A model generated the notes under the pieces. It saw only the letters and a list, made by a program, of their open reading frames with translations. It searched no databases and was not told the DNA's origin. DNA of 59,265 nucleotides, taken from Archangium lipolyticum. Lineage in GTDB: Bacteria > Myxococcota > Myxococcia > Myxococcales > Myxococcaceae. Where the stretch lies: the NCBI RefSeq assembly GCF_024623785.1, contig NZ_JANKBZ010000050.1:1-59265 (forward strand), given 5' to 3'. Position numbers and translations under genes: made by a program. Shown here one piece after another: positions 38,518-47,400 of the stretch (within the stretch, counting starts at the first letter, position 1; each line of letters starts with the position of its first letter).

Positions 38518-38586
38518 CCCTTCTTCTTCTCTCGCCGGGTGGCGCGAGCCCTTGCGCGCCCGTGATGCACTAAGGACGGTGGGCCC

Positions 38587-39120
38587 ATGCCGCAGCCGCA
38601 GAAGGTGCTCCTTCTCGTGTCCCTGGGTAATCCGCCTCCGGTGCTCCTCCGGGAAGTGGAGGAACCCATTTCGCTGCAACTGGGCATCGCCACGGTGGTG
38701 AGCAAGACCGCCCTGCCGACGCCCACCTACGCCTTCAACAAGGACCGTGGCCAGTACCACTGCAACGCCATCATGCGCCGGCTGGTGACCCTGCTGGAGC
38801 CGGGGCACTCCATGGTGCTGGGCGTCACGGACGTGGACCTCTTCGTGCCGGATTCGCCCTTCGTGCTGGGCGAGGCGGACCGGGAGTCGAAGAGCGCCGT
38901 GCTGAGCCTGGCCCGGCTGCGCCAGGGCGCCGATGGCGAGCTGCTCCGCCGCCGCCTCCAGGTGGAGGCCGTCCACCAGGCGGGGCACCTGCTCGGGCTC
39001 TCCTACTGCGAGGACCCCCGGTGCGTGATGTTCTTCGCCCAGACCCAACAGGACTGCGACCGCAAGCAGCAGTCGCTGTGCAACAACTGCCGTAACGAAC
39101 TGAACAAGCTCAACCGGTAG
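38587..39120 (+). CDS. archaemetzincin-like protein with altered active site
   Basis: A 177-aa protein matching the archaemetzincin metalloprotease family in length and in its Cys signature. The family motif is HExxHxxGxxHCx4CxM followed by CxxC. Here it reads H130-Q-A-G-H134-L-L-G-L-S-Y140-C141-E-D-P-R-C146-V-M, and C165-N-N-C168 follows. The structural Cys and Met are kept, but the catalytic Glu is Gln131 and the third zinc His is Tyr140. Peptidase activity is therefore unlikely; a binding or regulatory role is the inference. No signal peptide is present. It directly follows tRNA-Gln and is monocistronic. GGACGG upstream serves as a weak ribosome binding site. Confidence 0.8.
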   Translation: MPQPQKVLLLVSLGNPPPVLLREVEEPISLQLGIATVVSKTALPTPTYAFNKDRGQYHCNAIMRRLVTLLEPGHSMVLGVTDVDLFVPDSPFVLGEADRESKSAVLSLARLRQGADGELLRRRLQVEAVHQAGHLLGLSYCEDPRCVMFFAQTQQDCDRKQQSLCNNCRNELNKLNR

Positions 39121-39250
39121 GCGCGCCCGTCCCGGGTGCGCGCCCTCCACCCACTCGTGCTTGAATGCCGCGCGCGCAGGGTCGTCTCCATGCGCGACGA
39201 CCCCGGTCACCCGGGGTCCCTCTTTCGGGGCCGGACAGGAGCACGAGCGT

Positions 39251-40228
39251 ATGAAGTCGTTGTGGAGGATGTTGGGACTGGCGGTAGCGGCCGTGGGGCT
39301 GTCGGCGTGCGAGCCGTTCGATGACATCGACCTGGGTGGTGGCGCCGGCGGCGGTACGGCCTTCAGCCGCGGTTTCGTCTTCGTGCGCGACGGCAGCGGT
39401 GGCCGCAACCTGTACGCTGTGGACGATTCCGGGGACCCGAACTACCCGCTGCAGCTGACGAACCAGGGCGGGGCGTCCTTCCCCGCGGTGTCGCGCAACG
39501 GCCGGGTGGTGGCCTTCGTGCAGAGGGTGGGCTCCACCTTCGAGCTGCGCACGGTGCCCACCACCGGCACGGGTCAGCCTTCCACCGTGTTCTCCAGCAC
39601 GAACACCAGCTGCGTCGGCTGCGGCAACTTCCGCTACCCCACCTTCAGCCCCGACGGGCAGACCATCGTCTTCACCCTGGACAAGGGCGGCTACTCGCAC
39701 CTGGCCCGCGTGAGCACCGACGGCCGCGTCTTCCAGCAGCTCACCAACGGCGGCGGCTTCTTCTACGGCCCGTCCTCCTTCATGACCGATGGCAAGAGCG
39801 TGATCGCCGCCCGCGGCTCCGCCCTCAACCAGTACAGGGACCTCGTCCAGGTCAACCTGCAGACCGGTCTCGCCAACATCGTCTCCAGCGGTTTGGGCAA
39901 CGCCGGCGCTCAGCTGGTCATGTCCCGCGTCACCGTGTCCCCCGATGGGACCAAGGTCGCCTTCGATGCCAGCACCAGCAGCGGCTCGCGCATCTTCGTC
40001 GGCCAGCTCGATGCGCAGTCCCAGGTCTATGACGTCACCCAGGTCACCGAGAAGCTCGGCTCCGAGGACACCTACCCCAGCTGGCGCGGCATCGCGGAGA
40101 TCGCCTTCCTCTCCGACGCCGGCGGTAACGACAACATCTACCGCGTGAGCGCTACCTCCGTGCGCGGCTCCGGCGCCCTCCAGCTCGTCGTTCCCGTGGC
40201 CCTCGAGCCCGCCTACGGCGGTCTGTAG
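39251..40228 (+). CDS. TolB-like beta-propeller (PD40) lipoprotein
   Basis: The ATG at 39251 follows AGGAG and begins a lipoprotein signal (LGLAVAAVGLSAC, Cys20). The 325-aa product is a chain of WD40-like/PD40 blades: 'GRNLYAVDDSGDPNYPLQLTN', 'PAVSRNGRVVAFVQR', 'YPTFSPDGQTIVFTLDKGGYSHLARVSTDGR', 'RVTVSPDGTKVAFDA', 'YPSWRGIAEIAFLSDAGGNDNIYRVS'. The 'FSPDGxxIxF' repeats are those of TolB-type propellers. It is probably periplasm-facing or surface anchored; no enzymatic residues are evident. A strong terminator follows the stop. Confidence 0.85.
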   Translation: MKSLWRMLGLAVAAVGLSACEPFDDIDLGGGAGGGTAFSRGFVFVRDGSGGRNLYAVDDSGDPNYPLQLTNQGGASFPAVSRNGRVVAFVQRVGSTFELRTVPTTGTGQPSTVFSSTNTSCVGCGNFRYPTFSPDGQTIVFTLDKGGYSHLARVSTDGRVFQQLTNGGGFFYGPSSFMTDGKSVIAARGSALNQYRDLVQVNLQTGLANIVSSGLGNAGAQLVMSRVTVSPDGTKVAFDASTSSGSRIFVGQLDAQSQVYDVTQVTEKLGSEDTYPSWRGIAEIAFLSDAGGNDNIYRVSATSVRGSGALQLVVPVALEPAYGGL

Positions 40229-40244
40229 CCCTCTTGGATGTACG

Positions 40245-40284
40245 AAGGCCCGGGACCCTGACTTCGGGTCTCCGGGCCTTTTTA
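40245..40284 (+). terminator. rho-independent terminator
   Basis: A GC-rich stem (AAGGCCCGGGA at 40245-40255 pairing with TCTCCGGGCCTT at 40269-40280) is followed by TTTTT. It ends the propeller lipoprotein gene and could also act on the convergent Fe-S oxidoreductase gene because the opposite strand has AA before its stem. Confidence 0.85.
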
Positions 40285-40314
40285 CATCACGGAGGGGAAT
40301 CCGGTTGGCGGGAT

Positions 40315-40349
40315 ACCCTCACCCCGACCCTCTCCCAGAGGGAGAGGGA
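40315..40349 (+). repeat. REP-like palindromic repeat (copy 2, intergenic)
   Basis: The 35-base element ACCCTCACCCC, GA, CCCTCTCCCAGAGGGAGAGGGA, identical to the copy at 28368-28402 (other strand) except for the two bases after ACCCTCACCCC. It lies 12 bases beyond the stop of the minus-strand oxidoreductase gene, between convergent genes. Confidence 0.85.
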
Positions 40350-40360
40350 CTGACTCCGGG

Positions 40361-42559
40361 TTACTCGGGCTTGGCGTTCACCGCGACGCTCGGGGCCACC
40401 GTGCCGGTCCCCGTCTTCACTTCCATCGCGTCCGCCACCAGCTCGGTGATGTCCTTCACCTTGATGAGCTCCTCGCGGCCCGTGTCGTTCACCGCGTCCT
40501 TCAGCATCGTCGAGCAGAACGGGCACGCCACCGCCACCACGCCCTTGCCCCCCGGCTCCTTGTAGTCGCCCACCAGGCCCGGCTTGTGCTTGTCCGTCGC
40601 CGACGGGTACGGCGTGTTCGGATCCTCCGCGTGCTTCAGTGTCAGCGCCGCCTCGTTCAACCGGTTGTGGTTGATGCGCGTGCCGATGTGCTCCTCCATC
40701 CACATCCGCCCGCCTCCCGCACCGCAGCAGAAGCCCTCGCGCTTGCTGCGCTGCATCTCCACCACCTCGAGGCCTGGAATCGCCTTCAGCACCTCGCGCG
40801 GCGCGTCGTACACCCCGTTGTGCCGGCCCAGGTAGCACGGGTCGTGGTACGTCAGCTTCTCGTTCATCACCTGCGAGAGCTTGATGCGCTTCTCCTTCAG
40901 CAGGTCATTGATGAGCTGCGTGTGGTTGATGACCCGGTACTCGCCTCCGAACTCCGGGTACTCGTTCTTGATGGTGTTGAAGCAGTGCGGGCACTGGGTG
41001 ATGACCGCCTTCACCCCCATCGAGTTCCACGTCTCCACGTTCGTCTTCGCCAGCGTCTGGTACAGGTACTCGTTGCCCATGCGCCGCGCCGAGTCCCCGT
41101 TGCACATCTCCTGCTTGCTCAGCGTGGCGAAGCTCACCCCCGCCTCCCGGAGGATCTTCACCAGCGCCCGGCTCACCTTCTTCTGCTTGTCGTCGTAGCT
41201 GCCCGCGCAGCCCACGAAGAAGAGGTACTCGTACGGGCCACCGCCATCACCCCAGGTCGGCAGCGCCAGGTCCGCCGCCCAGTCGTCCCGCTTGTCCTGG
41301 CCCAGGCCCCAGGGGTTGCCCTGGCGCTCCATGCCCTCGAACACGCGCTGGATTTCCGGCGGGAACTCCGCCTTCACCTGCACCTGGTAGCGCCGCATGT
41401 CGATGAGGCGCGGCACGTTCTCGATGAACACCGGGCACGCCGTCTCGCACCAGCCGCAGCTCGTGCACGCCCACACCGTCTCCGCCTTCAGCGCGCTCCC
41501 CACGATTTCCGGCAGCGGCTCGGTGGTGCCGGACGGGCCACGGCCCTCCTCCACCCACATCTGGTGCTCCCAGACCCAGTGCTTCAGGTCCTGGTTCACG
41601 CCCTTGTGCGTGAGCGGCTTGCCCGTGATGTACGTGGGGCAGTGCGTCTGGCAGCGGCCGCACTCGGTGCACGAGTACAGGTCCAGGCCCTGCTTCCAGG
41701 TCAGGTCCCTCACCGTCGCGGTGCCGAACTCCTCCTTCTCCAGGTTCGGCGTGGGCAGCTTCGCGCTCTGCGTGTTGCGCTGATCCGGCGAGATGCGCTG
41801 GAAGAACACGTTGGGCAGGCCGGTAATGACGTGGAAGTGCTTGCCCCAGGGCAGGAAGTTGAGGAACGCCAGGATGATGGCCAGGTGGATCCAGAAGCCC
41901 GCCACGCCCAGCACGTGCGCCGCCGTGTAGCCGAGCGGCTTCATCGCCATGCCCACCACGCTCGTGGCCGGCTCCCACCACACGAAGTTGCTCGTGGCCA
42001 GCGGCATCGTCTGCTCGCGGGGCACCATGTGGCTGCCACCGAAGAGGAACTCGGTGATCATCAGCCCGCTGATGAAGCCGAGGATGAGGTAGGCCTCCCA
42101 CGAGGGGCTCATGCGGTCCGGCTTCACGCTGGCGCGCAGGTAGGCGAAGTAGAGGGCGCCCATCAGCGCGCCCACCGCCACCACGTCCTTGGCCAGCAGG
42201 TACAGCTTGTAGACCGTGAGCAGGCCCTGCTTGTCCGCCCAGAACGGGTCGGTCAGGTCGGTGAGCACCAGCAGGGCCGTCTCGGAGAAGCCCATCACGA
42301 ACATCATGATGGTGCGCAGCGCCAGCACCACGAACGCCGCGAAGATGAGCACGTGCATCAGGCCCGGCGTGAACTCCTCCGGGTCCACCATGCGCTTCTG
42401 CCCGAAGCCGAAGCGCAGGAGCGCCGAGACGCGCTGGGGGATGTGATCCAACCGGCTCTCCTTCTTCATCGCCAGCAGGGCGCCGATGCGCCCTCCCATG
42501 GTCATGACGAAGACGGAGAGTCCGATGGTGAGGAGGAGGCCTGTGATGATGGGACTCAT
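40361..42559 (-). CDS. membrane Fe-S oxidoreductase, HdrD/EtfD-like
   Basis: A 732-aa inner-membrane protein. The first 270 residues hold about six transmembrane helices of the NarI/cytochrome-b type with His ligands. Two 4Fe-4S clusters follow (C-T-E-C-G-R-C-Q-T-H-C-P at about 295-306 and C-T-S-C-G-W-C-E-T-A-C-P at about 364-375), then two CCG domains ('FFVGCAGSYDDKQKK', 'ITQCPHCFNTIK', 'YHDPCYLGRHNGVYDAPREVL', 'GFCCGAGGGRMWMEE', 'VACPFCSTML'). This is the architecture of EtfD-type ETF:menaquinone oxidoreductases, linking fatty-acid or amino-acid oxidation to the quinone pool. No etfAB genes are adjacent, so the donor is inferred. Confidence 0.88.
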   Translation of the reverse strand: MSPIITGLLLTIGLSVFVMTMGGRIGALLAMKKESRLDHIPQRVSALLRFGFGQKRMVDPEEFTPGLMHVLIFAAFVVLALRTIMMFVMGFSETALLVLTDLTDPFWADKQGLLTVYKLYLLAKDVVAVGALMGALYFAYLRASVKPDRMSPSWEAYLILGFISGLMITEFLFGGSHMVPREQTMPLATSNFVWWEPATSVVGMAMKPLGYTAAHVLGVAGFWIHLAIILAFLNFLPWGKHFHVITGLPNVFFQRISPDQRNTQSAKLPTPNLEKEEFGTATVRDLTWKQGLDLYSCTECGRCQTHCPTYITGKPLTHKGVNQDLKHWVWEHQMWVEEGRGPSGTTEPLPEIVGSALKAETVWACTSCGWCETACPVFIENVPRLIDMRRYQVQVKAEFPPEIQRVFEGMERQGNPWGLGQDKRDDWAADLALPTWGDGGGPYEYLFFVGCAGSYDDKQKKVSRALVKILREAGVSFATLSKQEMCNGDSARRMGNEYLYQTLAKTNVETWNSMGVKAVITQCPHCFNTIKNEYPEFGGEYRVINHTQLINDLLKEKRIKLSQVMNEKLTYHDPCYLGRHNGVYDAPREVLKAIPGLEVVEMQRSKREGFCCGAGGGRMWMEEHIGTRINHNRLNEAALTLKHAEDPNTPYPSATDKHKPGLVGDYKEPGGKGVVAVACPFCSTMLKDAVNDTGREELIKVKDITELVADAMEVKTGTGTVAPSVAVNAKPE

Positions 42560-42810
42560 GGCGGTTCGGTGAACCTCGCGAAGGCCCGCGCGGCCGGGGC
42601 CGGATGCCGCGCTGCGGCAATGCTGTAATGCTGCAACCCTAACAAGGTTGATTTACGAATCAAGCGCCCTTCCAGGGTGAGAATCCGGGAGTTTCTACCT
42701 CAGTTGGTGCCTGCATGTAGCCCAAGCACGGAAACGTTGACGGTCCAACCCTGTTCACGCACGGTGTGAGCCCCGTGGGACCCGGATGCGGTGCGCCTCC
42801 AAGGGAGGAG

Positions 42811-42900
42811 GCCGTCCGGCGCCGGGGGGGAACCGAGACAGATGCGAATCATTCGAGGGGCAGTGGGCTGCCTGGCCCTGGGGCTGGCGGCGATGGGCTG
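42811..42900 (+). repeat. duplicated leader and signal-peptide region (second copy at about 44402-44486)
   Basis: The segment from GCCGTCCG at 42811 through the first 20 codons of the gene at 42842 is repeated at about 44402-44486, before and inside the gene at 44429. Both copies contain GGGGGAAC, then CAGACAGATG, and encode R-G-A-V-G-C-L then G-L-A-A-M-G. The tandem genes thus arose by a duplication that included the ribosome binding region. Confidence 0.75.
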
Positions 42901-44284
42901 TGGGGACTCGGGTCAGGCTCGTGAGGAGCGGAGCGCGCGCCACGAGGGGCGGTTGTCAGGGGAGACGGGGAGCGCCCCCCGGGAGTTCACCTGGGCGGGC
43001 GGCAAGCTCTTCTTCACCGCGGAGGACTCCCTCCATGGGCGCGAGCTGTGGGTGAGCGATGGGACGGGCGGGGGCACCCGGCTCGTCGAGGACCTCGTTA
43101 CTGGCGGCCATGGCTACTTCCCCGAGAAGCTCACGGCGGCGAACGGGGTTCTGTTCTTCGTCCTCGGCAATGGCAGCTACACGGACTCCACACTCTGGCG
43201 CAGCGATGGGACGGCCGGGGGGACCTGGCCCCTCCACTCCGCGAGCACGGCACCGTCCAGGAACTTCGCGGTGAAGGAGTTCGTCTCCGCTGGGGGGACG
43301 CTCTTCCTCTCCGCGAGGACCGAGAGCTTCGGCGACTTCGAGGTGTGGAAGAGCGACGGGACGCCCGAGGGCACCGTGCTGGTGAAGGACATCCTCCCGT
43401 GGGATAACGCCGACATCCAGCTGGTGGATGCCGTGAACGGGACGCTCTTCTTCATCGCGAACGATGGCGAGGGGGGGCGCGCGCTGTGGAAGAGCGACGG
43501 GACGGCCGAGGGCACCGTGCTGCTGAAGCGCATCTCCGAGTACCTGGACAGCCCCCTCTACGACAAGGCGGCCGTTGGCGGGTTGCTCTACTTCATCACC
43601 AACGGCTCGGACAGCTCCACGCGCGCTCTCTGGAAGACGGATGGGACACCCGAGGGCACCGTGCATGTCACGGAAGTCTTGAGCAGCCCCTTCTCCTGGT
43701 CCGAGGACCACTTCCAGCTGACGGCCATGGGCGACGCGCTCTTCTTCGCCAGCTATACGGGCGACCCCGGCATCGAGCTGTGGAAGAGCGATGGGACGGC
43801 CGAGGGCACCGGGATGCTGACGGACATCTACCCCTCGGGCTGGTCCGAGCCCCAAGGTCTGCGGGCCGCCAACGGCGTCCTCTACTTCACCGCGTGGAGC
43901 CACGAGACGGGGCGCGAGATGTGGAAGAGCGACGGGACGGCCGAGGGCACCGTGCGCATCACGGACTTCCCGGGGGACTCGCTGGGTCCCCAGTGCTTCA
44001 TGGTGGGGGTCGACGCTCGCCGGGCATACTTCGGCGTGTTCAATCTCGGGTCCTCGCAGGTGCAGTTGTGGAGGACGGACGGGACGGCGGAAGGCACGGT
44101 GCTGCTGCGGTCCTTCCCGTTGGGAGGGGTGGATGCTGGCCTGCAGGGCTCGTCCGCCTTCCGCGGTGACACCTTCTTCTTCCATGCGGATGACGGAACC
44201 GGGCTGCAGACGTGGAAGACGGATGGGACGCCCGAGGGCACCGTGCCCCTCCGGGACGTGACGTCCGGGACGACGCTCCGCTGA
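42842..44284 (+). CDS. ELWxxDGT-repeat lipoprotein (short paralogue)
   Basis: From ATG 42842 (GGGGGGAA upstream) the product is 480 aa, with a lipoprotein signal (GAVGCLALGLAAMGC). The mature protein is nine tandem blades of about 48 residues, each ending in the ELWxxDGTxxGT motif (for example ELWVSDGTGGGT, VWKSDGTPEGT, LWKSDGTAEGT, MWKSDGTAEGT). Such repeats probably form a beta propeller; the protein is likely on the cell surface. It ends straight after the last repeat ('TWKTDGTPEGTVPLRDVTSGTTLR'), with no HYR domains or sorting tail. The larger paralogue follows 144 bases downstream. A TTGACGG at 42737 may belong to its promoter. Confidence 0.85.
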   Translation: MRIIRGAVGCLALGLAAMGCGDSGQAREERSARHEGRLSGETGSAPREFTWAGGKLFFTAEDSLHGRELWVSDGTGGGTRLVEDLVTGGHGYFPEKLTAANGVLFFVLGNGSYTDSTLWRSDGTAGGTWPLHSASTAPSRNFAVKEFVSAGGTLFLSARTESFGDFEVWKSDGTPEGTVLVKDILPWDNADIQLVDAVNGTLFFIANDGEGGRALWKSDGTAEGTVLLKRISEYLDSPLYDKAAVGGLLYFITNGSDSSTRALWKTDGTPEGTVHVTEVLSSPFSWSEDHFQLTAMGDALFFASYTGDPGIELWKSDGTAEGTGMLTDIYPSGWSEPQGLRAANGVLYFTAWSHETGREMWKSDGTAEGTVRITDFPGDSLGPQCFMVGVDARRAYFGVFNLGSSQVQLWRTDGTAEGTVLLRSFPLGGVDAGLQGSSAFRGDTFFFHADDGTGLQTWKTDGTPEGTVPLRDVTSGTTLR

Positions 44285-44428
44285 GCGGGCTTCGCTGACG
44301 GTCCGGGTTGTCGATGCCCGGGGTGACATTGACAGTCCGGACCGCCCTCCCCGACTGTGCTCTCTCGAAGGACCCGCGCGACGCGCTCTCAAAAGGGGGA
44401 TGCCGTCCGCGCGGGGGAACCCAGACAG

Positions 44429-47400
44429 ATGAGACGCATTCGAGGAGCAGTGGGCTGCCTGATCATGGGACTGGCGGCCATGGGGGGTTGTGCGGACTCG
44501 AACCCGAGGGCCCCCGGGGCCGCTCCGGAGGCCTCCGGCCAGCGGCGGAGTGCGCTCTCCCCGAGCACGCCCGCGCTGGTGAAGGACCTGCGGCCCACCC
44601 CCGCCCCGTCGTCGGTGGGGAGTGACCCCAGGGACTTCATGCAGGTGGGCAACACCCTCTTCTTCACCGCGACGGACTCCCTCCACGGACGCGAGCTGTG
44701 GGCCAGCGACGGGACACCCGGGAGCGCCCGGCTCGTCCAGGACATCCGCACCGGCTCGTCGGAGTCCCAGCCGCGCGACTTCGCGGACGTGAACGGGGTG
44801 CTCTACTTCATCGCGGACGACAACTCGCCCTCCAACAAGCTCTGGCGCAGCGATGGGACGCCCGAGGGCACCCGGGCCGTCCCGAGTGGCGGCCAGTACG
44901 GCTTCATCTTCATCACGGAGCTGGAGGTCATCGGCGGCACGCTCTTCTTCTCCGCGGTCGCCGGCCCGGAGAGCTTCCAGTTGTGGAAGACGGATGGGAC
45001 GCCCGAGGGCACCCGGCTCGTGACTCCGTCCAACCCGTGGGGCGGGCGCGCTCCCGGGCAGCTGCGCAACGTGAACGGAACGCTCTACTTCACCGTGGAC
45101 GATGGGCTGTCCGGGTCCGAGCTGTGGAAGAGTGACGGCACGGACGCGGGCACCGTGCGCGTGAAGGACCTCTCCCCGGGAACCGCGGGCACCACCTTCC
45201 ACGAGCTCGTAGCGGTGGGGGACACGCTCTACTTCACCGCGACGAGTGCGGGGGCCTCGGCGCGCGAGCTGTGGAAGAGCAATGGGACGGACGAGGGCAC
45301 CGTGCGTCTCACGAACGTTCCGCCGGGCCTCGCGGTCTCCGAGCCCACGGGGCTGGCGGGCGTGGGGCACACGCTCTTCTTCTCCGCTTCCGACCCCCAG
45401 GCCGGGCGCGAGCTGTGGAGGAGCGATGGGACGCCCCAGGGCACCGCGCGGGTGAAGGACCTCATCCCCGGCAGCGGCTCCTCCTATCTGTCCAGCCTGC
45501 GCAACGTCGGTGGTGTCCTCTTCTTCTGCGCCTCGGGCGAGCTGTGGAAGAGCGATGGGACGGACCAGGGCACCGTGCGCCTCCGGGACCTCCAGCCGAT
45601 GCTCGGCTCCGTGTACGGCCCCCTGGCCGTGGCGGGCCCGCGCGCGTACTTCCTCGCGCCCACCAGCGCGGGTGCACAGGCGCTCTGGGCGAGTGATGGG
45701 ACCGCGGACGGAACGATGCCCCTGAGCTACTCCCTCCGGGGCTCCTGGATCGAGGGGTACATGGAATCCATGCGCTCCTACGGCGCGGCCGGAAACACCC
45801 TCTTCTTCGGGGCGGAGGATGGCTCGCGCGGCCTCGAGCCGTGGATGACGGATGGGACGCCCGGGGGCACCGTGCCGCTGGGCGACCTCGACGTGGGGCT
45901 GCATGGCGGTACCCCCCGGGCCCTGATGGAGCTGGGCGGGGGCAGGTTCCTCTTCTCGGCCAGGAGCGACACGGGCAGGGCGCTGTGGGTGAGCGATGGA
46001 ACCGAGGCGGGCACCCGCCTGGTGCGGGACGGCTTCCAGAGCATCGACCGGTGGAGCGTGCGCGTGGGGGACGCGGTTTTCCTCAAGGTATCCACCACCA
46101 CCTCCAGCTCCCAGCTCTGGCGGACCAACGGGACGCCGGAGGGCACCTGGCTCGTCAAGGACATCAACCTCCACACCTACAACACGTTCCTGCCGCTCGG
46201 GGTGGAGCTCGGAGGCAAGCTCGTCTTCACCGCCATCACCGCCGCCGAGGGATGGGAGCCATGGGTGAGTGATGGGACGCCCGAGGGCACCCGGCTCTTG
46301 AAGGACGTCCGCCCGGGCAAGACGTCGTCGGAGCCCTCGTACCTGGTGACGGTGGGCGACACCGTCTACTTCGCCGCGAATGACGGCGTGAACGGTTATG
46401 AGCTGTGGCGGACCGATGGGACCACCGAGGGCACGGTCATCAAGGACATCATCCCGGGCCCGGCGTACTCCCAACCCAGACACCTGGTGGAGCTCAACGG
46501 GCGCCTGGTCTTCAGCGGCAGGAACGACGTCCCCGAGGAGGGGGCGGTGCTCTGGGAGGTGGACGCGCAGGGGCGGCAGCGGAAGATTTCCGTCACCGCT
46601 CCCGGGGCGGTGGGGAGCGCGGTGTACGAGACGGTCGTCTCCGAGGGCACGCTCTTCTTCTTCGCCAACCAGAACTCGAAGCTCGAGCTGTGGTCGTATG
46701 ACGGGACGTCCGCGAACGCGACCCTGGTTGCCAGGGACTTGTTCAGGAGCTCCTTCACCGCGGTGGCCGTGGGCGGGGCCATCTACTTCGGCGCCGACAC
46801 CTTCGCCGATGGCATGGAGCTGTGGCGCTCCGATGGGACTCCCGAGGGGACGCGCATGGTGAAGCAGATTCGCGGGGCCTTCACGGCCGGAATGGGCGAC
46901 GTGTTCACCCCCCAGGGAATCGCTGACCGGGGCGTGGTGCTCTTCAGCGCCTCGGATGGGGTGCGCGGCCTGGAGCTGTGGATGTCGGATGGCACCGACG
47001 AGGGGACGCGGCCCATCGGGGACCTCAATCCTGGGCCTCGTTCCAGCAATCCCGCCGACTACGTGCGCATCGGGGACGGGGATTATGTGTACTTCGGCGC
47101 CGACGATGGGACGCACGGCTCCGAGCTGTGGCGTTGGAAGCTGCCGCCCCCCGACACCACCGCGCCCGTGCTGACGTGCCCGGCGGCGGTGACGGTCGAG
47201 GCCACCTCTTCCTCTGGAGCCCTCGCGTCCTGGCCGGGCGCCGCGGCGCGAGATGACGTCACCTCCCCGCCCTGGGTGACGTACAGCCACCGCTCGGGGA
47301 CCCGGTTTCCCCTGGGGACGACGCCGGTGACGGTGAAGGCGAAGGACGCGACGGGCAACACGGCCACGTGCTCCTTCGGCGTGTCGGTGGTGGACTCCAC

